Part shown: positions 37,604-47,063 of the stretch, one piece after another
Layout of the letters: the number at the start of each line of letters is the position of its first letter
Numbering within the stretch: position 1 is the first letter of the stretch
Source: Haliscomenobacter sp.
GTDB taxonomy: Bacteria > Bacteroidota > Bacteroidia > Chitinophagales > Saprospiraceae
Length of the DNA stretch: 64,000 bases
Assembly: GCA_016707205.1 (NCBI GenBank)
Contig: JADJHZ010000024.1
Location: forward strand, 374,838-438,837
Direction: 5' to 3'
Program-made: the position numbers and the translations under genes
The notes under the pieces: model-generated
Database searches by the model: none
What the model saw: only the letters and a program-made list of their open reading frames with translations
What the model was told of the DNA's origin: nothing

Positions 37604-38515
37604 TCACCCCGTCAACCGCCCCAGCAAGGCTGTAATGCCCGAGGACTCGAGCAGGCGCTCCCAGACCAGGTCGTCTACCGAAGGGGTTTCGAAGGGAAAG
37701 CGCCGGAGCGGTTCCCAGGAAAGGGGGCTGTCCTTTTGCCCAAGATAAAAAAAACGCCCCTGGCGCTGTTGTTCAAATTGCCGGACCCAGGCCGTGGAGG
37801 TGGTGATTACTTTGAGCCCTACGGCGCAGTATTCCAGCAGTTTGTAAGGCGCCTGTATATGAAACGGATACCGGACGGGAATAAGGTTCAGTCCATATTC
37901 CGCTTTGGCAAGCAGCCCGGGCACTTCTGTATAGGGAACCCTGCCGCTGAAGACCACGCTGGGGTGGGCCTTAAAAGCCTTCCAAATAGCAGCAGAGGGA
38001 GGTCCAATGAGCAGGAATCTGGCGCCTGGCAATCCGGCCATAATTTGGGAAATCCAGGGGATTAGATTGCGGGCGCCATCCATCGCTCCACAGTATACCA
38101 AATCGTATTCCGGAGCAGAGCGGTCCCATCCTAAAAAGGAAGCGTCGATCCCCGCAGGGCGGATGAGCGCGGGTATATTATCGGAAAACCCCAACCGTTG
38201 AGCCAGGAAGGCGCTGCCAAAGATCCGTGCATCGGGAGGGGCGTTTACCCAGCGCTTGATCCGGTCTTTTAGCCTCGCCATGGGCGGGACCGAGCCGGAA
38301 ACATACTCGTGAATCTTGATCCGGCCCTTCTTTTTACGCGCCCAATCGCTTCCCATGAAATGCCATTCTATACGAAAATCTTTCAGCATTTCAGGCGGTG
38401 GATTCTCAAGGATCGCTACCTCATATCCGTTTTTGCATAAAAATCGCTGGTAAACCTCTAACTCCGGAAGCAGCGCTTTCCCAGGGTGGATCAACGCGAT
38501 AGCTGGCGTGCTCAC
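37604..38515 (-). CDS. Glycosyltransferase (GT-B fold, family 1/4-like)
   Basis: 303 residues starting at GTG 38515, which overlaps the stop of the upstream glycosyltransferase (GTGA). N-terminal IALIHPGKALLPELEVYQRF, then LVYCGAMDGARNLIPWISQIM, VVFSGRVPYTEVPGLLAKAEYGLNL and IPVRYPFHIQAPYKLLEYCAVGLKVI, the donor-binding region with a Y-K-LLEY core. Shorter than a full GT4 protein, but both half-domains can be traced. The last codons run up to a CCACTCAACC array. Likely acts on the same surface glycan as its neighbour. Confidence 0.8.
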   Translation of the reverse strand: MSTPAIALIHPGKALLPELEVYQRFLCKNGYEVAILENPPPEMLKDFRIEWHFMGSDWARKKKGRIKIHEYVSGSVPPMARLKDRIKRWVNAPPDARIFGSAFLAQRLGFSDNIPALIRPAGIDASFLGWDRSAPEYDLVYCGAMDGARNLIPWISQIMAGLPGARFLLIGPPSAAIWKAFKAHPSVVFSGRVPYTEVPGLLAKAEYGLNLIPVRYPFHIQAPYKLLEYCAVGLKVITTSTAWVRQFEQQRQGRFFYLGQKDSPLSWEPLRRFPFETPSVDDLVWERLLESSGITALLGRLTG

Positions 38516-39721
38516 CTGGATGCGGGATGGCTGGCGGGAATATAAACCGGGAGAAGCGGCTCTGTGGCTACTGGCGCCGGCTTGCGGGCCCGAAGCCCGA
38601 TCCGTTGCTCGTATTGCTCCAGGACCGACTGTTCTGTGAAGTGGCGCAGGACCAAAGAGCGTCCGGCCAAGCCCATCGACCGGCGTTCTGTTTCCGAAAG
38701 CGCGTACATGCGCAAAATGGCGTCCAATAAGCTACGGCTGTCCCTCGGTGTGCACAACAGTCCGTTGACTTCGTGGTGCACGATCTCCCGGCATCCTTCC
38801 ACGTCGGAGGCAATCACAGGTTTGGCCATGCTGCACGCTTCCATGAGCGATCTGGACATCCCTTCTCCGTAGGAAGGCAGCACGACGGCATCCGTGGCGG
38901 CGAGGTAGGGCCGGACGTCTTCTACAGCGCCCAGATAACGCAGATTGCCTGCGGCTTCCCACGCCTTGATCGTTTCCCGGGAAATCCCGTCGGGATGGTC
39001 GCCGATGAAAAAGCCCAGTAAATCGATCTGTACCGGCAGTTTTTTTTCTTTGAAGAATTGCGCGGCAGCGTATAATTCTTCCAATCCTTTGCTTTTCAGC
39101 ATTCGGCCCAGATACAACACCCGGAAAACCGAAGGGGCCATGGTCTGGTCCGCCTCTTCTCTGGGGTGGTAATGCCGCACGTCGACCCCTTCGCCCCGGA
39201 GCAAAAACGCCTTGGAGCGGGGGCCATTTTTTTAGACAGGAAAAAATCGCGGTCGGCTTCGTTCAGAAACCAGATTTCCGGGTAATCCGGACCGCCGCCT
39301 GGTAAAGCCTGCGAATCAGCCAGGACAGCACCCCGGAAGGATGTTGCTTCAGAATCCCCAGCCCGGTAGTAATGGAAACGCTCGGGGTTCCCGACCATAA
39401 CGCCGCGAAAGCGCCATAAATATTGGGCTTGATGGTATAATGCAACGCCAGGTCAAACCGGTAGCGCCGGTAAATGCCGATCAACTCCCAGAGGGTAGCC
39501 AGTTCCCTGCCAATCCCCAGGTTATAAATGCTGCCCTGAAAAGGGATCACTTGAAATCCCTCTTTTTGCAGGGCCTTCATTTCCTGCTCCTCGCCCCGGG
39601 GCGCCAGCACAAATACCTCGAAACCTGTATGCCTCAAATGGCGCATCAGCCCCAGCCGAAACCTCCGGGCATACCAAAACGAGTTATGCACCAGTGCAAT
39701 CTTTTTCTTTTCGTGTTTCAT
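38512..39721 (-). pseudogene. Glycosyltransferase, GT4, split by two frameshifts
   Basis: The N-terminal part (39721 to about 39282) reads MKHEKKKIALVHNSFWYARRF with APRGEEQE and LHYTIKPNIYGAFAALWSGTP, typical of WbpX/PglA-like GT4 enzymes. The frame then shifts: WFLNEADRDFFLSKK is in a second frame and LLRGEGVDVRHYHPREE in a third, with the change at an A7 run near 39230. The C-terminal part holds FRVLYLGRMLKSKGLEELY, the EX7E-like EGMSRSLMEACSMAKPVIASD and GCREIVHHEVNGLL. Joined length is about 400 residues, normal for the family. Both lesions are single-base and fit homopolymer miscalls. Confidence 0.82.
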
Positions 39722-39985
39722 TCCACTTTAAGTCCTGTTTTTGCAAAACATACTCTACTACCCCCTAAAATGCCAAGGTAGCGTTCCATGCTAAAAACGT
39801 TCGGTTTTGGGAAGGCACTACGGGTTGAGGTATACGGGGGCTCGGCAGTGTTGAAACCAGGATTTGCCGGTCTGGAATTTGACCGGATAAAAATACATTT
39901 TATTGGCTTAACGTTCAACCGGTGCATCCCAAATTCTGGACAATCCGGAAGAGGATTGGCAAATCCTTCGCCGGCAATCCCGTCT

Positions 39986-41434
39986 CTAGCGGTACACCGG
40001 CCAGCTTCGCCTCACTTGCCCGTCGGACAGGTAGAGGTAATAGACCCCGGGGGGCAAATTTTGAGTGGACGGAATGGTAAGCCGGGTTTGCCCAAGAGGC
40101 AGCGCGAGTTGGGTTTGAATGTGTACGCGGCCCAAGGCATCGGAAAGAATCAGGCGCAGGTTGCGCTCGCCCCCCGACAACAAGGTCACCTCCAGGCTCT
40201 CTCCGCCGGTGTGGAAAGCGAGCAATTCCAACCCTCCATTTCCGGGAACAACCACGCTAATAGCGTCTGAAAGGTTGGAGGAGCCGTCGTAATCGACCTG
40301 CCGAAGCCGGTAATAAAGCACCCTGCCTGGGAAGGAAGCCCCTTCTTCATCCAGGAAGCCGTACTGCCGGGCTACTTCTGTGCTGCCCGCGCCCGGTACA
40401 AACTCCAGGGCGGTAAATTCGATCCCGTCGGAGGAGCGCTGCACCTCGAACCCTTCGTTGTTGATTTCCGAGCCCGTTTCCCATTCCAGGCGCACCCCGC
40501 CTTCCGTCCAGGCGCCGATGAAAGACATAAGTTCTACCGGCAGCGCCACGCACCCGCTGCTAAATGCCGAGCCACAGGCGCCCGTAATGATGCAGGAAAA
40601 AACGGCGCCATCGTGGCTGGAAACGTTCGTCACCGTCAGTTGGGTCGAGGTGGGCGTATTGACAATCGCAAAGTCGCCACCGCTGGAAATATTCACCCCG
40701 TTGCGACGCCATTGATAGGCGAGATTAGTCCCCTGGAGTGTGATCGTATTTTGGTAATCCCCTCCGGGAAGCAGGATGCAGGTTTCCGCCGTGATTTGCG
40801 TAGGTACGCCAGTCGTCAGCACCGTTGGCGCCGACTTTGGCCCTTCCACACTACACGTATTGATAGCCGAAACGGTATACGATCCCGCAACAGATGCGTT
40901 GAGCACTGCCGACGTCATTCCCGTGAATACCCCGTTCAGGTACCAGCGGTAGGAAGTGGGATTTCCTCCGGTCGCGTTGGCGACCAGCGTCGCCGACGAC
41001 GAAGGGCACAACACATTCGCCCCGGAAGCATTGGTGATCGTCGTCGTAATCTGCCCCTGCACGTTGACAGTGAATACCAACAAGGTGGGGTTCAAGCCCC
41101 CGGAATGCGATAGGGTCGCCGTAACCGAATAGCTCCCCGTAGCTGCCGGGCTGGCAAACAGGAAAAAGTTGATCACGGCGAAGTTCCCGTTCGGGCACTG
41201 CGTAGGCGGAATGCCGATCACGGTAATGTCGGTACTCGAGGAGCTGAAAGCGACATCCGTAGGGGCCATGTTGGAGCCGAAATCGAGAACCACCAAGCTT
41301 CCGACGGCGTTTCCGCCCGGACAGATCGTGATGATATTGGTGGGATTAGGAAGGGCAAGCCAATCTGCCTGCGCATGGAGCATGCCAAATGGCACGAAAA
41401 GAAGTGCCGCCAAAACGGCAGGGTAGTTTCTCAT
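39986..41434 (-). CDS. Exported Ig-like protein with T9SS sorting domain
   Basis: 482 residues with signal peptide MRNYPAVLAALLFVPFGMLHAQA. A first beta domain (about 25-125) is followed by Ig-like/PKD-like modules (about 130-285), the second with a Cys-flanked YRWYLNG and YQWRRNG pattern. A fibronectin-like segment (VELMSFIGAWTEGGVRLEWETGSEINNEGFEVQRS) precedes the C-terminal sorting domain ending in LPPGVYYLYLSDGQVRRSWPVYR. Likely exported across the outer membrane and attached to the surface. Its linker is related to, but distinct from, those at 23820 and 26530. Confidence 0.85.
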   Translation of the reverse strand: MRNYPAVLAALLFVPFGMLHAQADWLALPNPTNIITICPGGNAVGSLVVLDFGSNMAPTDVAFSSSSTDITVIGIPPTQCPNGNFAVINFFLFASPAATGSYSVTATLSHSGGLNPTLLVFTVNVQGQITTTITNASGANVLCPSSSATLVANATGGNPTSYRWYLNGVFTGMTSAVLNASVAGSYTVSAINTCSVEGPKSAPTVLTTGVPTQITAETCILLPGGDYQNTITLQGTNLAYQWRRNGVNISSGGDFAIVNTPTSTQLTVTNVSSHDGAVFSCIITGACGSAFSSGCVALPVELMSFIGAWTEGGVRLEWETGSEINNEGFEVQRSSDGIEFTALEFVPGAGSTEVARQYGFLDEEGASFPGRVLYYRLRQVDYDGSSNLSDAISVVVPGNGGLELLAFHTGGESLEVTLLSGGERNLRLILSDALGRVHIQTQLALPLGQTRLTIPSTQNLPPGVYYLYLSDGQVRRSWPVYR

Positions 41435-41515
41435 AGTTCGTTGGGATTAACTAATCAACAAATTTAACGGATTTTTTTTTCATCCGGAACATTTTTTTTA
41501 TAGACGGGAAGGAAG

Positions 41516-41592
41516 TAATGAAGTAACGAGGTTGCGAGGTTGCGAGGTTGCGAGGTTGCGAGGTTGCGAGGTTGCGAGGTTGCGAGGTTGCG
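41516..41592. repeat. GAGGTTGC octamer array
   Basis: About eight uninterrupted copies of GAGGTTGC (41526-41590), the most regular array in the window. A fragment of the 185-bp element (CGTAACCGC) follows. Confidence 0.85.
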
Positions 41593-41636
41593 GGGGGGCC
41601 GTAACCGCAAAATTTCGAGTATACATCCGGTTAAGT

Positions 41637-41682
41637 GTTATAAATATACATTTTTTCGTCCGAAAAAATGTATATTTATAAC
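41637..41682. promoter_or_regulatory. Perfect 46-bp palindrome upstream of an AAA ATPase, candidate operator
   Basis: Two perfect 22-bp arms (41637-41658 and 41661-41682), beginning GTTATAAATATACATTTTTT, are separated by TC. It ends 14 bp before the ATG at 41697. The right side includes TATAC/GTATA steps near a -7-like TACATTTT. No run of T follows in the coding direction as a terminator would need. Confidence 0.7.
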
Positions 41683-41696
41683 ATAAATTCCACCAA

Positions 41697-42986
41697 ATGA
41701 ATCGTACGGCAATTACCTCGCTGCGACAATGGAAAGCCAACCCCCGGCGGAAGCCTATGCTGCTTAGGGGCGCACGGCAGGTAGGTAAAACCTGGCTTAT
41801 GAAAGCTTTTGGAGCGCAGGAATACCTGCAGGTAGCGTATGTTAATCTGGAAGTTTCCAGGAACCTCCATTCGGTTTTTGAGGAGGGTTTTGACCTTCGC
41901 CGGATCATCAGCGCAATACAAATTGAAACAGGAGTTGCCGTTGAGCCCATGAGCACGCTGCTAATCCTGGATGAAATTCAGGAGTGCCCTGCCGCATTGA
42001 CCGCGCTCAAATACTTTCAGGAAAATGCGCCGGAGTACCACTTGATCGCTGCCGGATCCTTATTAGGTGTTGCCATGCACCAGTCCGTTTCCTTTCCGGT
42101 AGGCAAGGTAGAATTCCTGGACCTCTATCCAATGAGTTTCCACGAATTTCTATCCGCCGGAGGGCAGGAGCCTTTGGTGCAAGCTATGCAAGCCGGAGAC
42201 TGGCCTTTGGTTGCCGCTTTTTCAGAGCGGCTTACCGGCCTGTTGAAACAATACTATTTTACCGGGGGCATGCCAGAAGCCGTTAGCCACTTTATCGAAT
42301 CCAACAACTATAGCGAAGTGCGGGAAATTCAATTGCGGTTGCTGGCCGCCTACGAACAGGATTTCTCCAAACACGCCCCATACCAGCAAGTGCCCAGAAT
42401 TCGCATGGTTTGGCAATCGATCACGAGCCAGCTCGCCAGGGAAAACCGCAAGTTCATCTACAGCGCCCTGCGGCACGGCGCCCGCGCGAAAGAATTTGAA
42501 TTGGCGGTAGCCTGGCTGCACGATGCCGGTCTGATCTACAAAGTTACCCGCATTCAAAAACCCGGGCTTCCGCTGTCTGCCTACGAGGATATGAATGATT
42601 TCAAATTATTTCTTCACGATGTCGGACTGTTGGCCGCTATGGGCGGCCTCGACCCCCGGACGTTGCTCCAGGGCAACGCGCTTTTTACCGAATTTAAAGG
42701 CGCCCTGACCGAACAATACGCCCTGCAACAACTTAAATCGGCGGGCCTGAAGCCTTTCTATTGGACGGTGGAAAAGTCCAGAGCCGAAGTAGACTTCGTC
42801 GTTCAGGTTCAGAACGAAGTAATTCCCATTGAAATCAAAGCCGAAGAAAACCTGAAATCAAAAAGCCTTCGCGTGTATTACGATGCGTTCGCTCCCCGGC
42901 GCTGTCTGCGGTCATCCATGTCAAACTACCGCGCCCAGGATTGGATGGTCAATATTCCTTTGTACGGGCTCCCGGTTGGCGTTTAG
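41697..42986 (+). CDS. AAA-family ATPase with C-terminal DUF4143
   Basis: 429 residues. The P-loop LRGARQVGKTWLMKAF is at about residue 22, Walker B LLILDEIQECPAAL at about 92, and the sensor HLIAAGSLLGVA follows. The VEFLDLYPMSFHEFL and YYFTGGMPEAV motifs are characteristic. The C-terminal DUF4143 part ends with VEKSRAEVDFVVQVQNEVIPIEIKAEEN, a nuclease-like D-x-E-x-K pattern. A paralogue of 24478 and 45771 but clearly diverged from both. Role unknown. A perfect palindrome precedes it. Confidence 0.9.
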   Translation: MNRTAITSLRQWKANPRRKPMLLRGARQVGKTWLMKAFGAQEYLQVAYVNLEVSRNLHSVFEEGFDLRRIISAIQIETGVAVEPMSTLLILDEIQECPAALTALKYFQENAPEYHLIAAGSLLGVAMHQSVSFPVGKVEFLDLYPMSFHEFLSAGGQEPLVQAMQAGDWPLVAAFSERLTGLLKQYYFTGGMPEAVSHFIESNNYSEVREIQLRLLAAYEQDFSKHAPYQQVPRIRMVWQSITSQLARENRKFIYSALRHGARAKEFELAVAWLHDAGLIYKVTRIQKPGLPLSAYEDMNDFKLFLHDVGLLAAMGGLDPRTLLQGNALFTEFKGALTEQYALQQLKSAGLKPFYWTVEKSRAEVDFVVQVQNEVIPIEIKAEENLKSKSLRVYYDAFAPRRCLRSSMSNYRAQDWMVNIPLYGLPVGV

Positions 42987-43312
42987 GCGTTTAGGCGTTT
43001 AGGCGTTTAGGCGTTTAGGCGGGCGTTGGTAGCGAAGTAACGAAGTAACGAAGTAGCGGGGTAGGTTGAGGGGTTGCGAAGGATTTGGTTGGTAGAGACG
43101 CGAGATGTTGCGTCTTTAACGCGGGGTTGCGGGGTTGCGGAAGGGGCCGTAACCGCCAAATTTATTTGGCGGCAGCATGGGCGTAAGGGCTACGCCGGTC
43201 GGGGGACCGGCGGATAGTTCAGCACGGAATCTAAGGATTCCGGCTAACAGGCAACGCCTAAACGCCTAAACGCCTAAACGCCTTAACGCCTAAACGTCTA
43301 AGCGTTTAATCG
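42984..43312. repeat. Inverted TAGGCGTT arrays around a repeat-rich gap, likely bidirectional terminator
   Basis: Five TAGGCGTT copies overlap the stop of the ATPase (42984-43022). The reverse complement CGCCTAAA repeats about six times at 43255-43310, overlapping the 3' end of the Nudix gene. Between them lie GAAGTAAC units (43028-43055), a small AGACGC-GCGTCT hairpin and a core fragment of the 185-bp element (43148-43173). The reverse copy of the double-hairpin element is at 43193-43250. Confidence 0.75.
43193..43250 (-). repeat. Double-hairpin interspersed repeat, reverse copy
   Basis: Matches 20022-20082 and 54203-54264 on the opposite strand, with the two stems GCCGGTC/GACCGGC and CGGAATC/GATTCCG. 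Confidence 0.75.
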
Positions 43313-43739
43313 CTTCCAAATACGGGGAGGGAAGGCCGAGGGCGTCCAGTTCGGAGGGGTCAAAAAAGCCGATGGCGAAGTTTTCGCTGCTGAGACGAAG
43401 GTGAGCGAGAGGGCATTGGGTGGCGCATTGATAGAGCAGCACCAGCACGTCGACCTGGTCTTCGATACGGCGGAGGGTGGCGTCCAGGAGTTTTTCCACG
43501 CGCACGGCAATGCCGAGTTCTTCTTCCATTTCGCGGAAGAGGCATACGTCCAGCCGCTCTCCTTTTTTAAGTTTGCCTCCCGGCAGATCCCATTGCCCCC
43601 GTTCGTCCCGAACCAGAATCAGTTTGCCTTCCAAAAAGCAAACGCCTTTTACCGATACCGGGTACCGGTATGCAAAAATATCAGTAGGAAGCCACTGACC
43701 AATGGTGGACAGATAGAAACGTTTTAAGGAAATAAACAA
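43290..43739 (-). CDS. Nudix hydrolase
   Basis: 149 residues. The Nudix box is complete as GGKLKKGERLDVCLFREMEEELGI (about residues 53-76), with the metal-binding REMEEELG core. It is preceded by VKGVCFLEGKLILVRDERGQWDLP. Nudix enzymes hydrolyse nucleoside diphosphates linked to another moiety. The substrate cannot be told from sequence. The last codons (IKRLDV) are encoded at the edge of a CGCCTAAA array. The N-terminal 25 residues precede the fold and may bind substrate. Monocistronic. Confidence 0.88.
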   Translation of the reverse strand: MFISLKRFYLSTIGQWLPTDIFAYRYPVSVKGVCFLEGKLILVRDERGQWDLPGGKLKKGERLDVCLFREMEEELGIAVRVEKLLDATLRRIEDQVDVLVLLYQCATQCPLAHLRLSSENFAIGFFDPSELDALGLPSPYLEAIKRLDV

Positions 43740-43791
43740 ATCCTGTAGTTTTTAGTCGCAATAAATCGTTCTCTCCAATTTGGGAACAGGA

Positions 43792-45708
43792 TTATGCCCG
43801 GGGATCTTTATTGTCTAGTTCGGAAAATACGCTATTCTGGCTGATGAACTCGGGTACGAGGGTTTTCATGGTCTGCACCAGGTCGTTAGGGCGCCAGCCG
43901 TTTTGGGCGCCGGCGATCAGCAGGTCGATATCGGAGCGGATCTGATGAAAATCGCCCGGCCGCACCTGGGCCCTATATATTTTGGGGTGGTAGGTTTCCG
44001 CCAGCGTTTCCTTGTGGTCGAGGAGTTCTTCGTAGAGCTTTTCCCCGGGGCGCAAGCCGACGAACTGGATCTCGACGTCTTTCCCGGGGGTCAGGCCGTA
44101 GATCTGGATCATGCGATGGGCCAGGTCCAGGATACGGACCTGCTCGCCCATGTCGAACACGAAGATCTCGCCGCCATGGCCCATGGCGCTGGCCTCCAGC
44201 ACCAGGCTGCAAGCCTCGGGGATCGTCATGAAAAAGCGCTTGATGTCGGGGTGGGTGACGGTGAGGGGAAGGCCTTTTTCGATCTGTTCTTTGAAGATGG
44301 GGATCACCGATCCGTTCGACCCCAGCACGTTGCCGAAGCGGGTGGTGATGAACTGCGTGGCGCAGCCATCGGCATAGTTCAGCGCCTGCACGTACATTTC
44401 CGCGATCCGTTTGGTGGCGCCCATGACGTTGCTGGGGTTGACGGCTTTGTCGGTGGAGATCATCACGAATTTCTCGGAACGGTGCTGCACGGCCAGGTCG
44501 GCCAGCACGCGGGAGCCGAGCACATTCGACTTGATGGCCTCTTCCGGATGGTCCTCCATAATGGGAACGTGCTTATACGCAGCGGCGTGGAACACGTGCT
44601 CCGGCCGGTATTCCTCGAACAGCCTGGCCATCCGGTCGCTGTCGCGCACGTCGCCAACCACCGGTCGAAAACGCCCCTGCTCTATGACGCTTTTCAACTC
44701 CAGGGCAATCTCCGCCAGGGGCGATTCGGCCTGGTCGACGCCGAGCACAAACGCGGGCTCCTGCTTTAACAACTGGCGCAAAATCTCGCTGCCGATGCTC
44801 CCGGCGCACCCCGTGACCATCACCGTTTTCCCCTGGATCGATGCGCGCAAGGCGGCTTCGTCGAGCAGGATAGGCGCCCGGCCGAGCAAGTCTTCCAGGT
44901 TGACGGTCTTGAGCTGCCGCAGGTTGAGCTCGCCATGCAGCCAGGATTCGACGGGGGGAAGCTTCAGCACCTGGATATGGTGCGCCAGGCATTGGTTGAT
45001 GAAGGAGGCCCTGCGGTCGGGCGGCAGATCCCGGATACCCAGAATGACGACCTCGATCCCGTGTTTGGCAATGATTTTCGAAAACGACTTTTGGGGATTG
45101 AAGATCGGGATGCCGTTGAGCCGTTTGCCGTGCACCTTGGGGTTGTCGTCGAAAAAAGCGGCAATCCGGAATTTGTTGGAGGCATTATGCCGGATCACGC
45201 GCTCCAGCATGCTGCCCATTTCCCCCGCCCCAAAGATCGCTGTCGCCCTGCGGTGGTTGTGCCGCACCTTCAGCCAGTCGTACATCAGCCGCAGCGCAAT
45301 GCGAAAGCCCACCATCAAGGTGAGCAGGATAAAAAAATCCGCCCACACAATGGCCAGCACCCGCACGCCGTGAACCGGCATAAACCCTATAGCGTAAATG
45401 ATAAAAAAAATGGCCGAAGGAGACCAAACGGTAAAAAATGCCGATATGTAATCTTTCTCCCCTACGTAGCGCAAAATAATATTCCCCGACCGGAACCATA
45501 AAAAAGACAGGAAGCGCAGGGTGAGCAGCGTTAGCGTAGGCCACGAAAACAACAACCGCTTAACGAGCTCCAGGTCAGATCCGTACAGCAAATAACTCGC
45601 CCACGCCCAGGAGATCAAGGCAAATACCATGTCGAAGGCGAAAATCACCAGACGCGTGACGTAACGGGGCATCCGCACCGGGTTGTATGGGAGGTATTCA
45701 GAAGGCAT
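43792..45708 (-). CDS. CapD/FlaA1-like nucleotide-sugar epimerase/dehydratase (membrane-bound)
   Basis: 638 residues. Four N-terminal membrane helices (about 15-125) are followed by a Rossmann domain with GAGEMGSMLERVIRH (about 162). The catalytic short-chain dehydrogenase-type domain follows, with TGCAGSIGSEILRQLL (about 305), HAAAYKHVPIMEDHPEEAIK and STDKAVNPSNVMGATKR. In the last motif Met replaces the usual catalytic Tyr, as in UDP-GlcNAc 4,6-dehydratases of the WbpM/CapD long class. It probably converts a UDP-N-acetylhexosamine to the 4-keto-6-deoxy sugar at the inner membrane. That product would suit the transaminases encoded at 35829 and 62810. Confidence 0.9.
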   Translation of the reverse strand: MPSEYLPYNPVRMPRYVTRLVIFAFDMVFALISWAWASYLLYGSDLELVKRLLFSWPTLTLLTLRFLSFLWFRSGNIILRYVGEKDYISAFFTVWSPSAIFFIIYAIGFMPVHGVRVLAIVWADFFILLTLMVGFRIALRLMYDWLKVRHNHRRATAIFGAGEMGSMLERVIRHNASNKFRIAAFFDDNPKVHGKRLNGIPIFNPQKSFSKIIAKHGIEVVILGIRDLPPDRRASFINQCLAHHIQVLKLPPVESWLHGELNLRQLKTVNLEDLLGRAPILLDEAALRASIQGKTVMVTGCAGSIGSEILRQLLKQEPAFVLGVDQAESPLAEIALELKSVIEQGRFRPVVGDVRDSDRMARLFEEYRPEHVFHAAAYKHVPIMEDHPEEAIKSNVLGSRVLADLAVQHRSEKFVMISTDKAVNPSNVMGATKRIAEMYVQALNYADGCATQFITTRFGNVLGSNGSVIPIFKEQIEKGLPLTVTHPDIKRFFMTIPEACSLVLEASAMGHGGEIFVFDMGEQVRILDLAHRMIQIYGLTPGKDVEIQFVGLRPGEKLYEELLDHKETLAETYHPKIYRAQVRPGDFHQIRSDIDLLIAGAQNGWRPNDLVQTMKTLVPEFISQNSVFSELDNKDPRA

Positions 45709-45770
45709 AGGTCACAGGTTGAGGTGTAGTTCTGCGCTCAAAGATAGGGATTTTTTTTGGGTTCGAGGAC

Positions 45771-46970
45771 CTAAACGCCCCCTGCCCATTGGTAAAACGG
45801 AACGATATGGATCTCTACTCCGTCCACGCGGAGGGTATCGGATTGGTTGGCGGTGATGAGGACGCCTGTATTCAGGTGGAAGAAGCGCATGGCTTCCAGA
45901 AGGCCGTTGATTTCCCGGTCTTTGTTGGCGCCGGTCAATTCCCAGCAGGATTGGTACAGGGCAGTCTGCTTGCCGTGCTGGCACACAAAATCACATTCGT
46001 TCGTTTCTTTGAAGTACCAGATGGATTTCGTTTGCCTCCGGAGTTCCATGAAGACCATATTTTCCAGGATTCGGCCGTAGTCGGCGTGGAGCTGGGTGGA
46101 GTTGGCCCGGGCGAAGGCGTGGTCCACGATATAAGCTTTTTTGGGATTATTCTGCTGGCGCCGGAAGCTGTAGTCGAAACGGGAAACCACACTCAGAACG
46201 TACGCGTCCTCAAACATCCGGACATAGTCGGCCACCGAGGTAATGGATTGAATGCCATAGTGCCTGGCAATGGCTGAGAAGGAGAACGGCCTGCCGAGGT
46301 TGTTGATCAGGTGCAACGCCACGTTGTTCAGGTCGTAGCTGTTTCGGATGCCGTACCGGACGGCGATATCCCGTTGTACGATGTCCTGGAACAGTTCCAG
46401 GTGGTAGCCGGGCATATCGTAAACCAGGGCCTCGGGGAAACCGCCTTGCTTCCGGTACGCTTCAAAGGAGGCAAACGAGGGCTCCGCGGTGTGGTAGTCC
46501 AAAAATTCCCGGTAGGAAAACGGGAATAATTCATGCGTGGTATGCCGCCCGGTGAGCAGGGTTCCCAATTCCTTGCTCAGCAAGCCGGCGTTGGAGCCGG
46601 TTATGGCGAATCGCTTGTTGCGCTCTACGCCGTGCCGGATATATTCTTCCCATCGTTCGATTTTCTGGATCTCGTCAAACTGGAAGTAGGATTTATCTTT
46701 CCAGATGTCTTCCAAGGTGTAAAAATCGGCCAGTTTGAATTCGTTTAAGCGGGGGTCGTCAAAGTGAACGTATCCCACTACATCGCGCTTTTCCCGCAGG
46801 AGATGCTTCAACAGGGTGCTTTTCCCCGAGCGGCGTATCCCACTAACGATCACCGCTTTGGGGATTTCCAGTTGAATCCTGCCCGCCAATGTCCTGCCAA
46901 TGATGCGCGCTCCCGTTTCAAAGTACTGTTTCTGGTCTGCCAGGATTTGCTCCAGCTCGAATCGAAGCAT
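45771..46970 (-). CDS. AAA-family ATPase with C-terminal DUF4143
   Basis: 399 residues. The P-loop VSGIRRSGKSTLLKHL lies near residue 42, Walker B YFQFDEIQKIERWEEY at about 96 and the sensor AITGSNAGLL at about 122. LTGRHTTHELFPFSYREFLDY and QGGFPEALV are family marks. The C-terminal part includes FKETNECDFVCQHGKQTALYQSCWEL, again with a D-x-x-x-Q variant of the nuclease-like pattern. Third family member in the window. Its promoter region has TACATTTG embedded in a 12-bp palindrome (46979-46990). Confidence 0.9.
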   Translation of the reverse strand: MLRFELEQILADQKQYFETGARIIGRTLAGRIQLEIPKAVIVSGIRRSGKSTLLKHLLREKRDVVGYVHFDDPRLNEFKLADFYTLEDIWKDKSYFQFDEIQKIERWEEYIRHGVERNKRFAITGSNAGLLSKELGTLLTGRHTTHELFPFSYREFLDYHTAEPSFASFEAYRKQGGFPEALVYDMPGYHLELFQDIVQRDIAVRYGIRNSYDLNNVALHLINNLGRPFSFSAIARHYGIQSITSVADYVRMFEDAYVLSVVSRFDYSFRRQQNNPKKAYIVDHAFARANSTQLHADYGRILENMVFMELRRQTKSIWYFKETNECDFVCQHGKQTALYQSCWELTGANKDREINGLLEAMRFFHLNTGVLITANQSDTLRVDGVEIHIVPFYQWAGGV

Positions 46971-46978
46971 ATCTTTTT

Positions 46979-46990
46979 TTACAAATGTAA
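46979..46990 (-). promoter_or_regulatory. Palindromic -7 element of the 45771 ATPase
   Basis: TTACAAATGTAA is a perfect palindrome whose coding-strand reading contains TACATTTG, an exact TAnnTTTG. A second palindrome, AAGATATCTT, touches it (46990-46999). Start codon 9 nt downstream. Confidence 0.55.
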
Positions 46991-47063
46991 GATATCTTTC
47001 ATTGGCAATGGAGTTTTTTTAAGTGGGTGGTTAGTGGGTGGTGGGTGGGTGGGAGCAATCAAC

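Noticed and set aside
37267..37635. Open frame of 122 codons upstream of the glycosyltransferase at 37604
   Set aside because: It translates the CCACTCAACC array and hairpin repeats; no conserved sequence.
41526..41590. CRISPR-like regular repeats
   Set aside because: The units are 8 bp and uninterrupted, with no spacers and no cas genes; it is a simple tandem array.
43903..44769. Long plus-strand open frame opposite the CapD-like gene
   Set aside because: Antisense of a well-supported gene; its composition (Gly/His/Asp rich) is typical of a shadow frame.
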